A DNA stretch of 64,000 nucleotides from Halichondria panicea (GCF_963675165.1 NC_087393.1:2857502-2921501); one strand, 5' to 3'; shown: positions 38,201 through 49,965, counted from the stretch's first letter. The notes: generated by a model from the letters alone, not told the origin. Translations and numbers: made by a program.

Positions 38201-40784
38201 TGTAAACCGTTTGCTCATTAATTATGCATGAGCTATATCTAGTGATCGTGAGCAGCTAGAATGAGCTGGAAGTCCAGCTGAAACGCTGTAGTCATTTCAT
38301 GGCTCGAATAGACATTTTACTGGATAGCTTTATAGGTACAGTCTACTGTAGCTTCACTATATGCAGGGCGTGTCAAAGAGATAATAAAAAGGCTACTGAA
38401 AGCTCACAAGAGGCTGTTTTCCTTGGCTCTGACCGCCATTTTAAGTAGAGTTAGTCCACAGCATTATTACTTTGTGAGCGTTTCTTGGCCTGGAAAGAAA
38501 AAAAAACAACTTTGACCAGCCCTCCAGAATGGTAAGAAGCATTATATAAGAGCAAGAACACAGAGCTAGAAGTGTTTTTGGAAGTTTAAAATGACTACTA
38601 GTTTGTGTTGATTCTAGTAATTTGATGATCGCTCAGAGCTTCCACATCACCCCCACTTTCACCTAACCGATTGCCCACCATAAAAAAATAGTAGGGAATA
38701 GTTTTGGATAACGTTGGAGCTTATATTCATTCACCTATACACAATGGTATCAGCTAGTACACATTTAAGTTACTAATAATTATACCTATACTAATTAAAG
38801 TAAAACTACACTAATAATTAATGTGGCACACCTGCTTGTGTGCCTCGATCTACACATCCTTGAGCAGCTGTAGCAGTCTACACAGACACACAGACACTGA
38901 AACTGTTAACACACTCATAGGGTGGTGTTGGTTTGAAGCGACCGTATACAAGCATTTTGTCAATGTCTTACCCTGGAGTTTCACCTCTAAAGAGACAGCA
39001 GAGAGGGCCACTCCTTCCTACACCAGAAGGCTCCTCTCCTACCCACTTCTCGAGACAAAGTAATGAAGTTGTGACGTGGCTATTGAAGTGTTCCTTTCTC
39101 GACTATATCAACTCCTGCAGGTAGCGGTGGTTCATTTCACGGTAATGCTGAAGTGTTCCCTCAAGGAGGCAAGTCTCTGTACGTTTCCAGAAGTTCTTCT
39201 GTCCTCTCAGTCAATAGACCTCCATTTTTAGAGCAACGAGTGGGGCCACCTTACAATGTTCCTTCAGATGTACACATGCAAGGTAGGTATAATTACTGAG
39301 ATGCGTGGGCGGCCACGGGTTACAGTATGTTTGTTTGTCTCCTATGTAAGTCTGCTCACCTCCTAGGTTGTAATAATTATAATTATGAACAGGGCAGATT
39401 TGTTATACCGGTATCGGAGGATTCAGTGACCGCTTCAAGATTATTTTAGTGGTCCTACAACAAAGAACACACATAATAGTGTTACATATCAAAATGAGCT
39501 TTAAAACAGTATAAAATTATGCATGTACAAGTAAGCGCCATTAAGCTACTGTGATGAATTTTATTTGTGAAACTCAAATCCTTGTCGTCGACTGCAGTAC
39601 TCACTAAGCATGCACCTTGTAGTCTACTGTACCTAAATCTTTACGTTTGTAATGTGAAAAATTGCTAGGATTGTCCGGGGAAAACACCAAAAAGCTAAGC
39701 GATTGCCCAGAGTAAAAAAAACACACAAATTTGTTGTTACTGTATTGGTACATAAATGTGAATATCTTGTGTAGATAAAAGAATACTCTAAAATATACCC
39801 AAAATTGTTTCCATGGAAACCAAAGGTGGTGGGTATGTGGTGGTTTAAGTAATGTTCTATAGTAGCACTGTATACCGTACTACATCACATTTAGACATAA
39901 TTATGCTATACAACTACGCAGAGTTAGGGCTCTAGTTCAGTAATACTCATGCAGTGTCAAGTATTACAATAGTCATTATGACCTGTATTAATTGTTATTT
40001 GCGTACACATGTGCAGGTCCTCACCCCAGTGCAATGGAGTCTCCACTATTGGTACACAGCACACAAGCAGGCGTATTTGTACACCCCAACCCACTTGAGA
40101 TGCAAACACAGTTTCAAGGTATATTCAATGGATATGGAGCTGATGTTATGGCCTGAAACTGTCAGCCTATTCTCAGACTCAGCAAAATACATGTACATGT
40201 ATACGGTTTCTATTTTTAGAGCTGCTGCCAATTCTACCACATGTTTAAATGCCATAAATAATAATTTTTATTATAAGTAGTTGGTAAGCCTTTTGTTGCA
40301 CTAATGTATGCATTGCACTAATGTATGCATGTTCATGCCCTTCAGGCATGGGTGTTGGTGCTTTTCAGTTTACGTCTAATCCTCCATTCAACTCAGTGAC
40401 TAATATCCATAGTCCCTCAGGTCCAAGGTAACCAGAACATAACTACACAATACCTTGTACTAATTTTTTTCATAGCCAACATGTACAGATGCAGTTTCCA
40501 CTAGGAGGATCATTTGTCCAGCATGAAATTCCACCATATAATCAGCCAGCACCCCATGAGATCTCAATGAAAGGCCGTCCATTCTATGCTGCTGTAAGAT
40601 ATACACTATAAACTCTGGGTTACGATGAGTGCAATTTCCTTTGCTATAGGGGAGCCAGTCGGTGGGTCACCTGCCTGGGGAGCATACACCATTCCCTGTA
40701 CCTCTGCATGACCCCAGACACCAGAAATTTGTACACGTATCAGACAATCAGAGTACACCTCAATCACCTCACTACCCATCTTAG
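32208..40784 (+). CDS. GPS2: G protein pathway suppressor 2 (NCoR/SMRT corepressor subunit)
   Basis: GPS2 is a core subunit of the nuclear NCoR/SMRT-HDAC3 corepressor, contacting TBL1 and SMRT through an N-terminal helix. Exons: 32208-32304, 36201-36382, 36879-36994, 37068-37113, 38921-39059, 39121-39282, 40017-40118, 40346-40427, 40476-40593, 40650-40784; 392 residues, all junctions in frame. The diagnostic coiled coil spans roughly residues 80-130 (IKILQDRLESLKKEKHSLFQ, then a KKQEEQRL basic/acid end) and aligns with the human GPS2 helix by recall. The rest is Gly/Pro/Gln/Ser-rich and ends GRPFYAA plus a 45-codon last exon. The last intron is only 56 nt; reading through it would stop at 40611, giving an alternative C-terminus. 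Intron 1 (about 3.9 kb) is filled with transposons. The ATG at 32208 was chosen because exon 1 then joins exon 2 in phase and resembles the basic GPS2 N-terminus. Confidence 0.92.
32350..32778. mobile_element. Foldback element with a nested TA-flanked MITE
   Basis: Outer arms are GTTGCACGGCGAACAGTAGAC near 32363 and its near-complement near 32740-32765. Inside, 32510-32661 has perfect-looking 28-bp ends (CCGTAGTTGATGTAATTACA... and complement, with two extra bases on one side) flanked by TA on each side. Confidence 0.72.
33583..33762. mobile_element. GTGTCCG element fragment
   Basis: TACTTGCCGTCTATGAATG to GTGTCCGATAATTAG matches the right half of the element at 16127-16485. The left end is missing. 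Confidence 0.6.
33968..34913. mobile_element. GCCTCGTTCCC element, copy 2, with nested CTTAAGGTGA MITE
   Basis: The ends GCCTCGTTCCCAGTTAGGCC and GAGAGCCTGTGTAGAGGC are inverted. Internal blocks match copy 1 (21611-22352) in the opposite orientation. A complete MITE at 34047-34260 (TACCTTAAGGTGA ends) is inserted inside. Confidence 0.65.
34939..35130. mobile_element. TACCGTATAGCGRGTAATTTTCG MITE
   Basis: The terminal inverted repeats TACCGTATAGCGAGTAATTT and AAATTACCCGCTATACGGTA bound a 192-bp non-coding element. A diverged relative is at 42481-42655 and a nested one at about 18580-18810. Confidence 0.8.
35180..35632. mobile_element. Pogo-type MITE, TACAGTGGAACCTC termini
   Basis: It starts TACAGTGGAACCTCTATAA and ends TGGAGGTTCCATTGTA, with several internal CGTTATA/GAGAGGT motifs. 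Partial relatives begin at 59220 and 59646. Confidence 0.72.
35703..35915. mobile_element. Foldback element with AGAGGGCATGCAAC arms, copy 2
   Basis: GGCGTATAAACGAAGAGAGG at the left pairs with CCTCTCTTCTTTTATACGCC at the right; inner arms CAGAATTCAAATGTGGGC also pair. A 66-codon plus-strand reading frame here is an artefact of the element. Confidence 0.7.
37400..37960. repeat. CCGCAGGTGCTGATG / GCGCATGCGCACCGAGG repeat, copy 1
   Basis: It begins GAAAGCACCGCAGGTGCTGATG-like sequence and ends TTGCGCATGCGCACCGAGGC, with an internal ATAACTCGAGAACGAAGC and a CA-rich tract. Copies are at 41700-42334 (reversed), 46862-47370, 52618-52955 (partial) and 56040-56440 (partial). No coding frame is shared. 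Confidence 0.7.
37961..38920. other. GPS2 intron 4, remainder
   Basis: A segment at about 38195-38600 (GTAAACCGTTTGCTCATTAA, GGCCTGGAAAGAAA) recurs at about 59915-60120, so it is a dispersed repeat. No exon was seen before 38921. Confidence 0.55.
39283..40016. other. GPS2 intron 6
   Basis: A 734-bp AT-rich intron. A stretch near 39690-39850 (GATTGCCCAGAGTA, CCATGGAAACCAAAGGTGG) resembles 32900-33070 in GPS2 intron 1. Nothing else was recognised. Confidence 0.5.
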
Positions 40785-41142
40785 TGAAAGGCCTTGGCCT
40801 GTGTATGTTGATTATACTTGACACACTATATGATTGTAAGAGCAAAATATTTAATGTTCTCTTTTATAAGTATCATTTGCACGTTGCTTTGCTTTTTATG
40901 AAATCAACTACCGTATACAGCGAAATTTTAGGGTGCATTTCGTTGCATAATATTTGTGGGTTGACTGCTTACCGGAAGCCACGCCTTTAATCTCCCGTAG
41001 CAGATAATTAAAGAATTACTAATCCACGAAAACATCGAAAATTATAAGCCCCTCGAACATTTCGCACTATACATAATCTGTATAATCGAGAGTATCTATA
41101 CTAATGACATAAGTACATAGTAATGTCATTATCAAACTGTGA
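40785..41142. other. Convergent 3' spacer of GPS2 and amidohydrolase with a MITE
   Basis: The 358-bp spacer between two stop codons on opposite strands is half filled by a reversed copy (40909-41074) of the 23355-23602 element family. Confidence 0.7.
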
Positions 41143-44100
41143 CTATTCTTGATGTATATCATGGACAACAAGGTCCTTCCATTCTTTCGTTACATCAAGC
41201 ATATATTGAGGATCCTTGTTTGGACAGACTTTGTCATTGATTTCCACTCGCTCCCCACTCTTCCAGACAGCTACTGGAGCAAATCGCTGTTTTACCTTTC
41301 TCATCTGACCTTGAGTGTCTTCCAGAAGCTCGTCCCAGTCTTCCAGTCTCAACACTGTCACATCAGCACATACACCAGGAGCCAGAGAGCCTATTTTGTT
41401 TCCACAGCCAATGATGGTAGCAGGTTTGCTAGTAACAGCCTCAATGACAGCAGATAGCGGCATACCAACGTGAAGTAACTTCGTCATTACAGTAGGTAAA
41501 TCATACGCAGGCCCATTCACATTTCCTATACGGAAAGACAATTAATAGTTAGCTAAGGTCTCGAGCAATGTACATAAAACAGTTGCAAGTAAAAATTGAT
41601 AGGGGATCAAGAGCCACTATCTGACATTCACTGGTCTAGTATATATGCTAGTACAAGTCATGACAAGTGTATATATGCGTATATATATATATGTGTAAGT
41701 ATGCCTCGGTGCACATGCGCAAGCGAGGTATACGATAGCAGAGGAGGTACGACATCCGCGTGTCAAAGGAAACGTTTTAGACACACATTCCTTAGGTCAA
41801 AGTTCGGAATGTGTGTGTCAAAGACACGTACACGCAGATGTCGTACCTCCTCTGATACAGTAGTGCATGTGTTTGTGTGTCTGTGTAGACTGCTACAGCT
41901 GCTCAAGGATGAATCAAGTGCAAGTAAGAATTTTTATAGGCTTCTGTTTACTTGGATTTTAATTGCAAAATAATGCTTCGTCTCGAGTTATGCCTAGTTT
42001 TGCTTACTTGGAATGCCATTGCAGCCTTTTCAGAAGAGCACGTAGCCAAACTTGCTTACCGAGTGTTGCTACTCTACTTAGTAGTTAGCTCTGCACTAGA
42101 ATGCTAGCTGCAAGAGTGAAAAGAGAGCTGCAAGGCTGCTATAATGCAGCCATTAATTTTAGACTTGAACTTTTGGCATCGATCGTTTTTAATTAACAAC
42201 AATCATAATCGATCATTACCCACTCTGAGTTTTTGCATGGAAATTGTTTGATGTGTATAAAAGCTATTAGTAGCTTCATGTTATGTAGCTTTGGCATCTC
42301 TACTGAGGCATCAGCACCTGCGGTGCTTTCATTGTTATAGTCTCTTAGTACGCGGGGGAAATAATATCGATCCTCCGATCACAATTGTGGGCTATACATA
42401 ATTGTATGGCCTACGGTTCAAATGATCCACGCCTTTTAACTGAATGTCTTTTACTGCCTCAGTAGACTGTACCTAAGCAACCGTATAGGGGGTTATTTTC
42501 GTATGATTGAAATTTTCGTATTGAAGAGCATCATACGAAAGAAATTATTCTACCGCAATAGATTCAACGTCACATCCTGAGCTGTACGAATATTTGAAAT
42601 ATTTAAATGGGTACGAAAATGTGCATGCACCAATGAAAATTACTCGCTTATACGGTATATCCAGTGAAAGGGGACTACTGCATTAATTTGAGCTTGACTT
42701 CTAGCTTGACTATAATTATAATGAGCAAATTAATTGTTGACCGAAACCTCTAGTGCCAGCGTAAAATTAATTATACTTTCATTTTAATATAACGCCAAAC
42801 TTGGTCCCTTTAGCGACACCGATTTTGTTTTGAAAAACCAGCCAAAAGTATAATACATAAGTATAGTTTGCATGAGCCAAAAATGTTTATTTATTGATGT
42901 GTGTAATTTGGCTAGGATTACTAGGATGTGCTCCGGTATGACCAGAGCACATCCTGCATGGTCATACAAATTGTTAATTGCATTTGTACGCACCAGTATG
43001 AAGGTCAGTGCTTATAGCATCTGGCCAAACATTTTCTTTAGCTGATATTTCAGCAACAGTCCAACTGAATCCACCTTGTCCATGACCAAGGTCTGAGTGC
43101 ACTCCTCTTTGCTTTCCATCAAGTATACTTGGGTCAAGACATCCAGTAGTGGGGTCCACAATGTTTGTATTGAATCCATGGTACATGTGTGTACGTATGT
43201 CTCCACTAAACAGACTCCCTGGCACACCTAAATCTGATTCCTCTGAAATAAACAAATTCATACATATAATTATATAAGCCAGTGAAATCAGTTGTGAATT
43301 GTAGAAACAAAAAAGTGATGTGGATAAATACAACAATAATTATTTGTTTCAATGAGCTAGCTCACCAATAATTATTTTGGCTGGAAACAACTTTTTTTAT
43401 GTGATGTCAGGCAGTATATGGCAAGCCAAGTGTAAAAAAATTATCGAGCAGCACACGTACCTCTTAACTCTTAACGTACACATGAACTCGGACGCACTAA
43501 TGAAACGTTCACACGAATTCCGCGACGTACACGCGAACACGAATATACTAATGAAAGGAACTCACGTGACTATAGACTAACATTGAAGTAAAAAAAATGG
43601 ATGCTGAAAGTTAGCTAACTTTTTTAAGAGAGATTTGAACTTGCCATAGTTACAGCCATATTTGTTTGAATGAAGTTGAAGATCGATCTTTCTTTAATAT
43701 TGTTGGATGTTTAAGAAAACTGTTTTACAAGTACGTGGGAGAGCATCAAGACATCCAACAATCGCACTCTACTACTCTACTTTCTTGTCCCTGTACAGTC
43801 GCCAGTGGCCAGACAACCGTTTGAAGTCACTAAGGATTAACTGGCTACCTCTGTCACTATTTTTTCTTTTAAGTTTGCAGTGTGAAGTTCTGCTCTGCTC
43901 GGTGTTAGCAGTATGACGGTGTACATAGGTACCAGTGGCGGATCCAGAAGGGGTTCTTTGGGTTCAATTGAACCCCTTTTTGAGAAATAAATGAGTGGGA
44001 GGCTCAAGCAACTAATTAGTAAGTTGTTCCTTTCTTACTAGCTTTCACATGCACTTCTCACTTACCTTTAGTCCCTGCGAAGCTTTGTCTGTGCAGTTTC

Positions 44101-47100
44101 AGTGACTATGAAGGCTAAAAAACTCTCCAGCGTAGTGCATGCAAATTGCTTATGAAAAGTGATGACCTTTTTTTAGAACAAAATTCGGTGTGTTAATGCG
44201 CATGCTCACTGCTTCGAAGAAGTGACGACCTTTTTTTTAGGCAGTCCTTGACCCGCTCAGAGCCCTGGAACCCCTTTTCAAGAATCCTAGATCCTCCACT
44301 GGCCGTACGAAACGATAATGTGGTTATGAGTGATTTGTAACTTAAGGTGAAGTAGAAAGTGTGATGTCATGTTGCTCCTTTGCTCGAGATAATAGGGCAG
44401 AACTTATTTCTCGAGCAAAGGAGCATGTGACGTTATGTGACATCACACTTTCTACTTCACCTTAGCAAGTAAGAGTGTATAGTCTATTGCTATGTCGATC
44501 TCCACTGCATGTCAAAGTGTTGCTAGGTGTGGAACTGATGTATTGCTGTTTTCTTGTGCGGCCTGGGATCAAGGCTACTAAAGTAGATGATGTTGAACTT
44601 TTGTCCGCAATCAAACATATAAGACAGGATTTAGCATAATTATAATAATCTATAATTATGTGCCACTATTAACAGTCGCGTAGGCAGATGAGCCTCGATT
44701 ATTCGAACCCCAATCATCCGAAATCTGGATGAAAGCCTATATAATTATTATAACGAGTGCTGCAAGCTGCGCTATCCAACTCTGTGGATTTACAAAATAA
44801 TGCAAAAATTAATAATGCTAGTGCAAGTAAGAACTTCTATAGGCTCCTACATGTAGTCATGTTTTATTGGATTCAATGTGTGGATATGCAAATAACGCTT
44901 CATTCTTGCTCGATTGCTTACCTGTATTGCAGAGTGCGATACAATTATATAGCAACATTTGTTATGGAGTGTTGCTAGTCTATTCTCTTGGTAGTTAGTT
45001 TTACATTAAAACGCTAGCTATTGGTTAGTCTCGCAAGCCATGCATGCTTTCAATTTAACCTTGTACCACTCGTAGTGACTTCAAGTTAAAATGTGCGTAC
45101 CGTATTTACTTGATTAAACGCCCATGAAGCTCTGTCTTTGTAAATAAACGCCCATCTTAAATAATCGCCCATGTATGGGGCTTGGCACTGTGGGTGGAGC
45201 TGAATTAGCACGTGGAACCAGTTGCAAGCATGGCAGCATAGAATAATAGATACTATTTATGATGGCACAGAGAGGGAGAAACACACCACTCCTACGACTT
45301 AAGATTTAAGCTGAGAGCTGTGGCAGCAGCCAAAAAGAGCACATGCTGTGCAAGAGAGTTTAGAGTAGACATAACAATAAATGCCCGTTTCGAATAAGCG
45401 CCCAATGGCCATCTCCCCAAGAGTGCATAAGAAGAGAAGAGTGTCGAACTACCATACTTCTACACATTGTGCACAAAGTAACATGACTCGCACGTGATGA
45501 AGTACTTACTACTAACCGTGACGTTTTAGGGGTGTGGTAATTGAACAATGACATTTGATTCTAGCTAGTCGTTTGCGTTCAGTGCTCACGGAGCTACTCA
45601 CTGCACACTGATAGGAGACGATCTCTTCACAAAAATCAATTAAATAGAGACAATAGTCGGGTTGATCCTCTTTACCTGTACTCAATACTCATTATTAACA
45701 AATTCTGTGCGTTTTGTAATTATGCGCAAACATCATCAATTGTATGCGAGTTGCTCACGTACAATTGACAGGATGTCACGTGACTCAATCTGTGCACAGT
45801 GTTTGTGTAGAGGTGTCGGTAGTTCGACACTCTTCTCTTCCTATGCACTCTTGGTAAAATTAATTTAGAAATTGTATTCATTACCTGTTGGTGTTAGAGG
45901 GATGGTAGAAAAGCTGTGATGCACCATCAAAGGGAGACCTACCCTCCGGCGGATTTTCAAAGCACGTCTATAATAGAGAATATCTTGCTACATGTTTAAC
46001 AGTCTATTCATCAGTCATCACCTGAGTGCTTCTAATTCATTCTCTCCAGCTTTAGCAATTTGTGCTGAAAGCCTCAGCTTCGTACCAACAATCAGTGTAG
46101 GATTGGCTGCCACACACTCCACACACCCGTCAATGTCAACATCATCGATACACTCGAGTTCTCCAACACTTAAGTCTACAATCAGTGAATAAGTATAGAA
46201 GTACAACTGCTAGTATAGTATACTAGCTCCATGCATGGCAGCTCCATGCACTGTCTTACTGTCTTACCATCAGTAGCACATCCGGCTCTTGTTAAACCAG
46301 GTCTGGATACGTGAAGTAGAGCCAGAATACGTGTCTTCTTAGTGGCAGTGTAACTCTTAAATTCTTTGAAGTCGTTGATACCTGTAAAACTAGTGTTCAA
46401 GCTGGCGCTGTGCTAATGCCTCTCGCCATGTTTTTGCTTTCGCTCTAAAGTATTAGAGTGTTATTAGTTTCTATAATGAATTTTATATTAAAGTTAGCTT
46501 ATCTATATAAAGTCACTGAGAAGAAATGACTTATTTACATGCATCTATTGTTGTTATTTATTGTATTATGTAGCTTACCAGGACCTCAAGAAAGAAGAAA
46601 ATTGATTCTTCCAGGATCTGTAGTTCAGTGTATATAATATCTAAGAAGAAAAGACCTGTGTACATGCATATTGTTATCTATATTGTTATATGGTAGTGTT
46701 TTGTGGTTTACCAGGCCCTCAAGACAAAAAAATGATTCTGCCAGGAGGATCTGGATCTGGATCTTGGATATTATTTTCTCACACATGGGGAATGAGCGCG
46801 CATGCGCATTACATCCATAGGAATAATTAAAGGGTGTGTCCAAAGAGATCAATTTCACAAATGGCTATACTGCTAGCTAGCTGTTTTAACAGATATTTTC
46901 TGAGTATTGTAGCTAACAAAAAGCTAGCGCTTTAGTGCAAGGCTAACTCATTTGTTGAATAGAAAGTTTGTGCGGACAGATGATGCTATGAAAGATTCTG
47001 AAGAGACTGCAACAGCCTTCAATGTGAGTCAAACTAGCCATAACTCGAGAAAGAAGCTTTAGTTTGCTAATCCACGAATCAAAATCCAAGAGAACGTGGC

Positions 47101-48691
47101 TAGAAGCCTATAGAAGCTGATAGTTTTCGTCGCATTGTAACCGTTGAGCAGTTATAGCTGGAATACACACACACACACACAGACAGACAGACACACACAC
47201 AGTCAGCTTTACCGTATCCCTCGTGCGGCTACGCCTCGAGGCATAATTACAGGCCCAGTGACATATACACCTTTAATTTACTGATAGAACAGGGATACAT
47301 CCCTGTCGGTTCTCAAATTATAATGAAATCACCGCAAGTGCTGATACCTCAGTGGAGGCACCAAACATGAAGCTCTAGTCTTAAATACGTACCGTACTAG
47401 AATGTTTTGCATCAAAAAATTAATAATAATTATTATGCGAACTTTGCGAGGGTTGATCAATTCGCAACAATAAAATTGCAAAACCTAGTAGTATAGAAAT
47501 ACACACGATATTTTAAGTAATAGTTATTACATGGCTATGTAAAGGCCCGAGATCATTATCTACTACAAGGGCCAATAAACTGCTTGTGGCACGAATTGCC
47601 ATGTATGAAAACTATTTTCTGCATATAGAAACCTGCATAGAATGCGTAGATACGGGAAAAAAATGGTAATTTTGTTGTTTTTGTTCTGTTTTTAGTGGCT
47701 GGAATTACTTGAAATAGTAACTGCATCGAAACCATGCATATGCTGTCTGGTAAATTTCCCACAGGAACCATGCATAACTGCAGTACGTGTGCACTATAGT
47801 TAGGGTGGGGGTGGGCACTTCACTGAAAGGTCACCTTTACCTAGTGCAAATGCCATACAATGTATACTGGAACTGCTATTCCTTTGATCTCAGAGGTCAA
47901 AAGGCAACAATTATCTATATTCAAAACAAAATATTGTGTGGATTATTGAAACTATTCCCTGACAAGAGGAATGAACTCTTGTCTCTGTGTATGACATTTT
48001 TTTATCCTGCACCAATGCGAGGTACAATCAGCAATAAATATTCACGTACCCTCTAGTAAATTAGGGCATAGACCAACAGTTTACCCAGCCAATGTGAACT
48101 GAGTCTCATGAATCAGCCGCCCTAGACCATCTGAGCACTCTTGATATATACAGTTGTTTCACATGTGGAATTCCAATCAGATTGATTATTCTAGTCTGAT
48201 GATATTTTAGTAAAAGAACTGCACATTGCTCAACACTTTTGGATATAAATCATAAATGACTGACCTCAAGACAAGAGTGCTCAGACCACCTCCCCTCAAG
48301 GAAGGACAGTCTGATTCATGAGACTGAATGCGTCATGAGACTAAAAATTAATGTGATAAGGAAATAGTTTAATAGTACCTGCACTACCAGCGTCAATCAC
48401 AGTTGTAACACCCCTGGGTAGACAGTGAACATCAGGATCTACTCCAAGGCTGGTCCTTGTGGGAAAACAATGCACATGCAGATCAATCAGCCCAGGGCAT
48501 ACTAAACACCCATTTGCATCAAACTCGGACCATGTCGAAGTGAGGTGGAGTAGTTGATCCTGATCAAGTTTGTCTCCCAGCAAGGCTATTTTCCCTTGGT
48601 GTAAGAAAACATCCTTTTGCATGTTGAAAATGCTTGTCATGGGATCATACACTGTCCCGTTTTTTATAAGAGTGGATATGGTGGAAGCCAT
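41143..48691 (-). CDS. Amidohydrolase/deacetylase-family metallohydrolase
   Basis: Cytosolic metal-dependent hydrolase of the amidohydrolase superfamily, closest in motif order to bacterial 'amidohydrolase/deacetylase' enzymes; the substrate is unknown. Exons: 48379-48691, 46268-46381, 46022-46175, 45885-45967, 42994-43242, 41143-41525; 431 residues, all junctions in frame. The full metal site is visible: DLHVH (His72, His74), the lysine of IVGTKLRLS (Lys175, normally carbamylated), PLMVH (His210), GDIRTH (His240) and STDLH (Asp301). GHGQGGFSW and NGPAYDLPTVMTKLL are also typical. No signal peptide. The length is normal for the family. Five introns and surrounding animal genes show it is a resident nuclear gene. 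Introns carry sponge repeats. Bacterial origin is possible but not shown here. Confidence 0.93.
41700..42334. repeat. CCGCAGGTGCTGATG repeat, copy 2 (reversed), with nested foldback
   Basis: A reversed copy of 37400-37960. A foldback at about 41741-41855 with AGAGGAGGTACGACATC arms and inner CACACATTCC arms is inserted near one end. Confidence 0.68.
42481..42655. mobile_element. MITE related to TACCGTATAGCG family
   Basis: CCGTATAGGGGGTTATTTTCG and AAAATTACTCGCTTATACGG form the inverted ends. It lies in an amidohydrolase intron. Confidence 0.65.
43932..44302. mobile_element. CCAGTGGCGGATCCAG element
   Basis: It starts CCAGTGGCGGATCCAGAAGG and ends CTAGATCCTCCACTGG. The interior GCGCATGCTCACTG and GACCTTTTTTT match the inner element at 51823-52096. 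Confidence 0.75.
44341..44465. mobile_element. Short foldback MITE, CTTAAGGTGAAGTAG arms
   Basis: The arms CTTAAGGTGAAGTAGAAAGT and ACTTTCTACTTCACCTTAG pair; pairing resumes at GCTCCTTTGCTCGAGA. It is a 125-bp near-palindrome. Confidence 0.78.
45105..45410. mobile_element. AACGCCCAT-rich element
   Basis: It begins CGTATTTACTTGATTAAACG and ends around AATAAGCGCCCAATGG, with several ACGCCCAT repeats. Boundaries are approximate. Confidence 0.45.
45419..45853. mobile_element. Foldback element with about 50-bp arms
   Basis: AAGAGTGCATAAGAAGAGAA at the left pairs with TTCTCTTCCTATGCACTCTT at the right, with pairing continuing through GTGTCGAACTACC. It ends 31 bp from the exon at 45885-45967. Confidence 0.72.
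46862..47370. repeat. CCGCAGGTGCTGATG repeat family, copy 3
   Basis: It shares ATAACTCGAGAAAGAAGC, a CA tract near 47167 and CTACGCCTCGAGGCATAATT with 52618-52955, and CACCGCAAGTGCTGATACC with 37400-37960. Confidence 0.62.
47371..48103. other. Amidohydrolase intron 1, remainder
   Basis: AT-rich; the frames at 47556-48056 lack conserved residues or splice context. A segment near 47440-47500 (TTTGCGAGGGTTGATCAATT) resembles 10970-11040. Confidence 0.5.
48104..48323. mobile_element. TCTCATGAATCAGCC element, short copy
   Basis: The 220-bp segment is bounded by TCTCATGAATCAGCCG and CTGATTCATGAGA, with inner TGAGCACTCTTG/CAAGAGTGCTCA pairing. It is a shorter relative of 16514-17033. Confidence 0.68.
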
Positions 48692-49224
48692 CTATGATCT
48701 TGATCCAAGCTGTGATATACTTAGCTCTCTGAGTGACTGACTCTGATCCTAGGCGTCCTAGCCTCCTTCGCTGCAATTTGTTATAGTTATTGACTGGTTG
48801 ACTAGCTTATAACCAACCAATGCCGAGGGCGGAGCCCGAGGCTGAGGTGGGTTATAATTATTATAACATAGATTGACTCTTCAATCTATGATTATAATTA
48901 CTAGGCAACCATGTACCAGTCAACAACTGATTTGGCAAAAACAGCAAAACAGACATTTGAACACTAATGGAGACAGTCAAGCTTGCTCTTCACAGCCACT
49001 TGTGCCTCAGAATATGCAGTTAGAACAGTTACAGCTGTCAAGTATGAGAGCTAGCTACTCCAAGCATGCAGCTACTGTAGGTTCTACTGGAAGCCATAAA
49101 CTTTGACCAGACCCGCCCACTAATAATTGCACAAGTCTACCAACACTGTGCATAGCACATGCACTGTACTCCTCTTTAGTTGGGCGTGGCCCCACCCTGG
49201 ACACAAACTGCAATGTTTCAAAAC
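48692..49224. other. Upstream spacer of amidohydrolase with dispersed repeat
   Basis: The segment at about 48790-49130 is homologous to 19930-20240 in the first SRCR intron (GACTGGTTGACTAG, GCCATAAAC..ACCCGCCCAC). The amidohydrolase promoter should lie just above 48691. Confidence 0.55.
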
Positions 49225-49578
49225 TAAGTCTAAGGCCAGTGTTCGTCAATGTCTTGTTTTTCTGGTTTGGAAATCACCTTACCACTAGTGAGGGAGGGAG
49301 ATTATCATTATTCATCATTATTCATTATTGTGACATCACTTCCTGTAAAACCCCATTTCCTGTTAATTAAATAACCACACTGGATATACACAAATATGAA
49401 AAAGGAAAATCTTACCTAATCTATGCTGCAATCTATCATGTGACACACCCACAAGTAGGTGTGGCTAATGAAAATAATGGAGTGATGTCATAATAATGAG
49501 TTTTTTGATGAGGCAGTGAAATTTGAGGAGGGAGGTAACCAGAAACAAGACATTGATTAACATTGGCCTAAGGCTTAA
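49225..49578. mobile_element. MITE with about 40-bp inverted termini
   Basis: TAAGTCTAAGGCCAGTGTTC at the left pairs with ACATTGGCCTAAGGCTTA at the right, and CAATGTCTTGTTTTTCTGG with its complement. TCATTATTCA runs lie inside. Confidence 0.78.
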
Positions 49579-49917
49579 AATTTGGCAGATTTTGCAAAGA
49601 TGTCATTCATTGGAATGTGCGGGCATAAATCATGATGATTTGTGATGAATTGATTTGACAGTAGTCCGTCAGTCTGTCTGTGTGTGACTGTCCGTACCGT
49701 GTGTCTGTCACTGCTCAGTTTGCTTACCTGGTGATTTAGGCATCACAATTTGTATGTAGGGAAACTTGTAGCATTATAAGCCTCGTGAACATGTAATAAG
49801 TAGCTTAGACTGCTAGCTAGCTCAGGTCAATATGACAATAGCACAAAACATAGTCTAACTAAAACTTTTTGCGTGCTGTTTTACTGTGTACAAATTGTCA
49901 AGATGATTCCAAAAATA

Positions 49918-49965
49918 TGAGCCATATTCCATACTTCCCTGGGAGAAGTAAAATATGGCTCATAT
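49918..49965. repeat. Small hairpin
   Basis: ATGAGCCATATT...CTTCCCTGGGAAG...AATATGGCTCAT is a nearly continuous palindrome. Confidence 0.6.

Noticed and set aside
40594-40611. GPS2 ending at the in-frame stop at 40611
   Set aside because: A good donor at 40594, a 56-nt intron and a long in-frame last exon to 40784 fit better; kept only as an alternative end.
40606-40845. Minus-strand 79-codon frame that looks protein-like
   Set aside because: It is the antisense of the last GPS2 exon (40650-40784), which joins in phase on the plus strand.
48873-49249. Frames on both strands of 64-77 codons
   Set aside because: The segment is a dispersed repeat also present at 19930-20240; no conserved protein.
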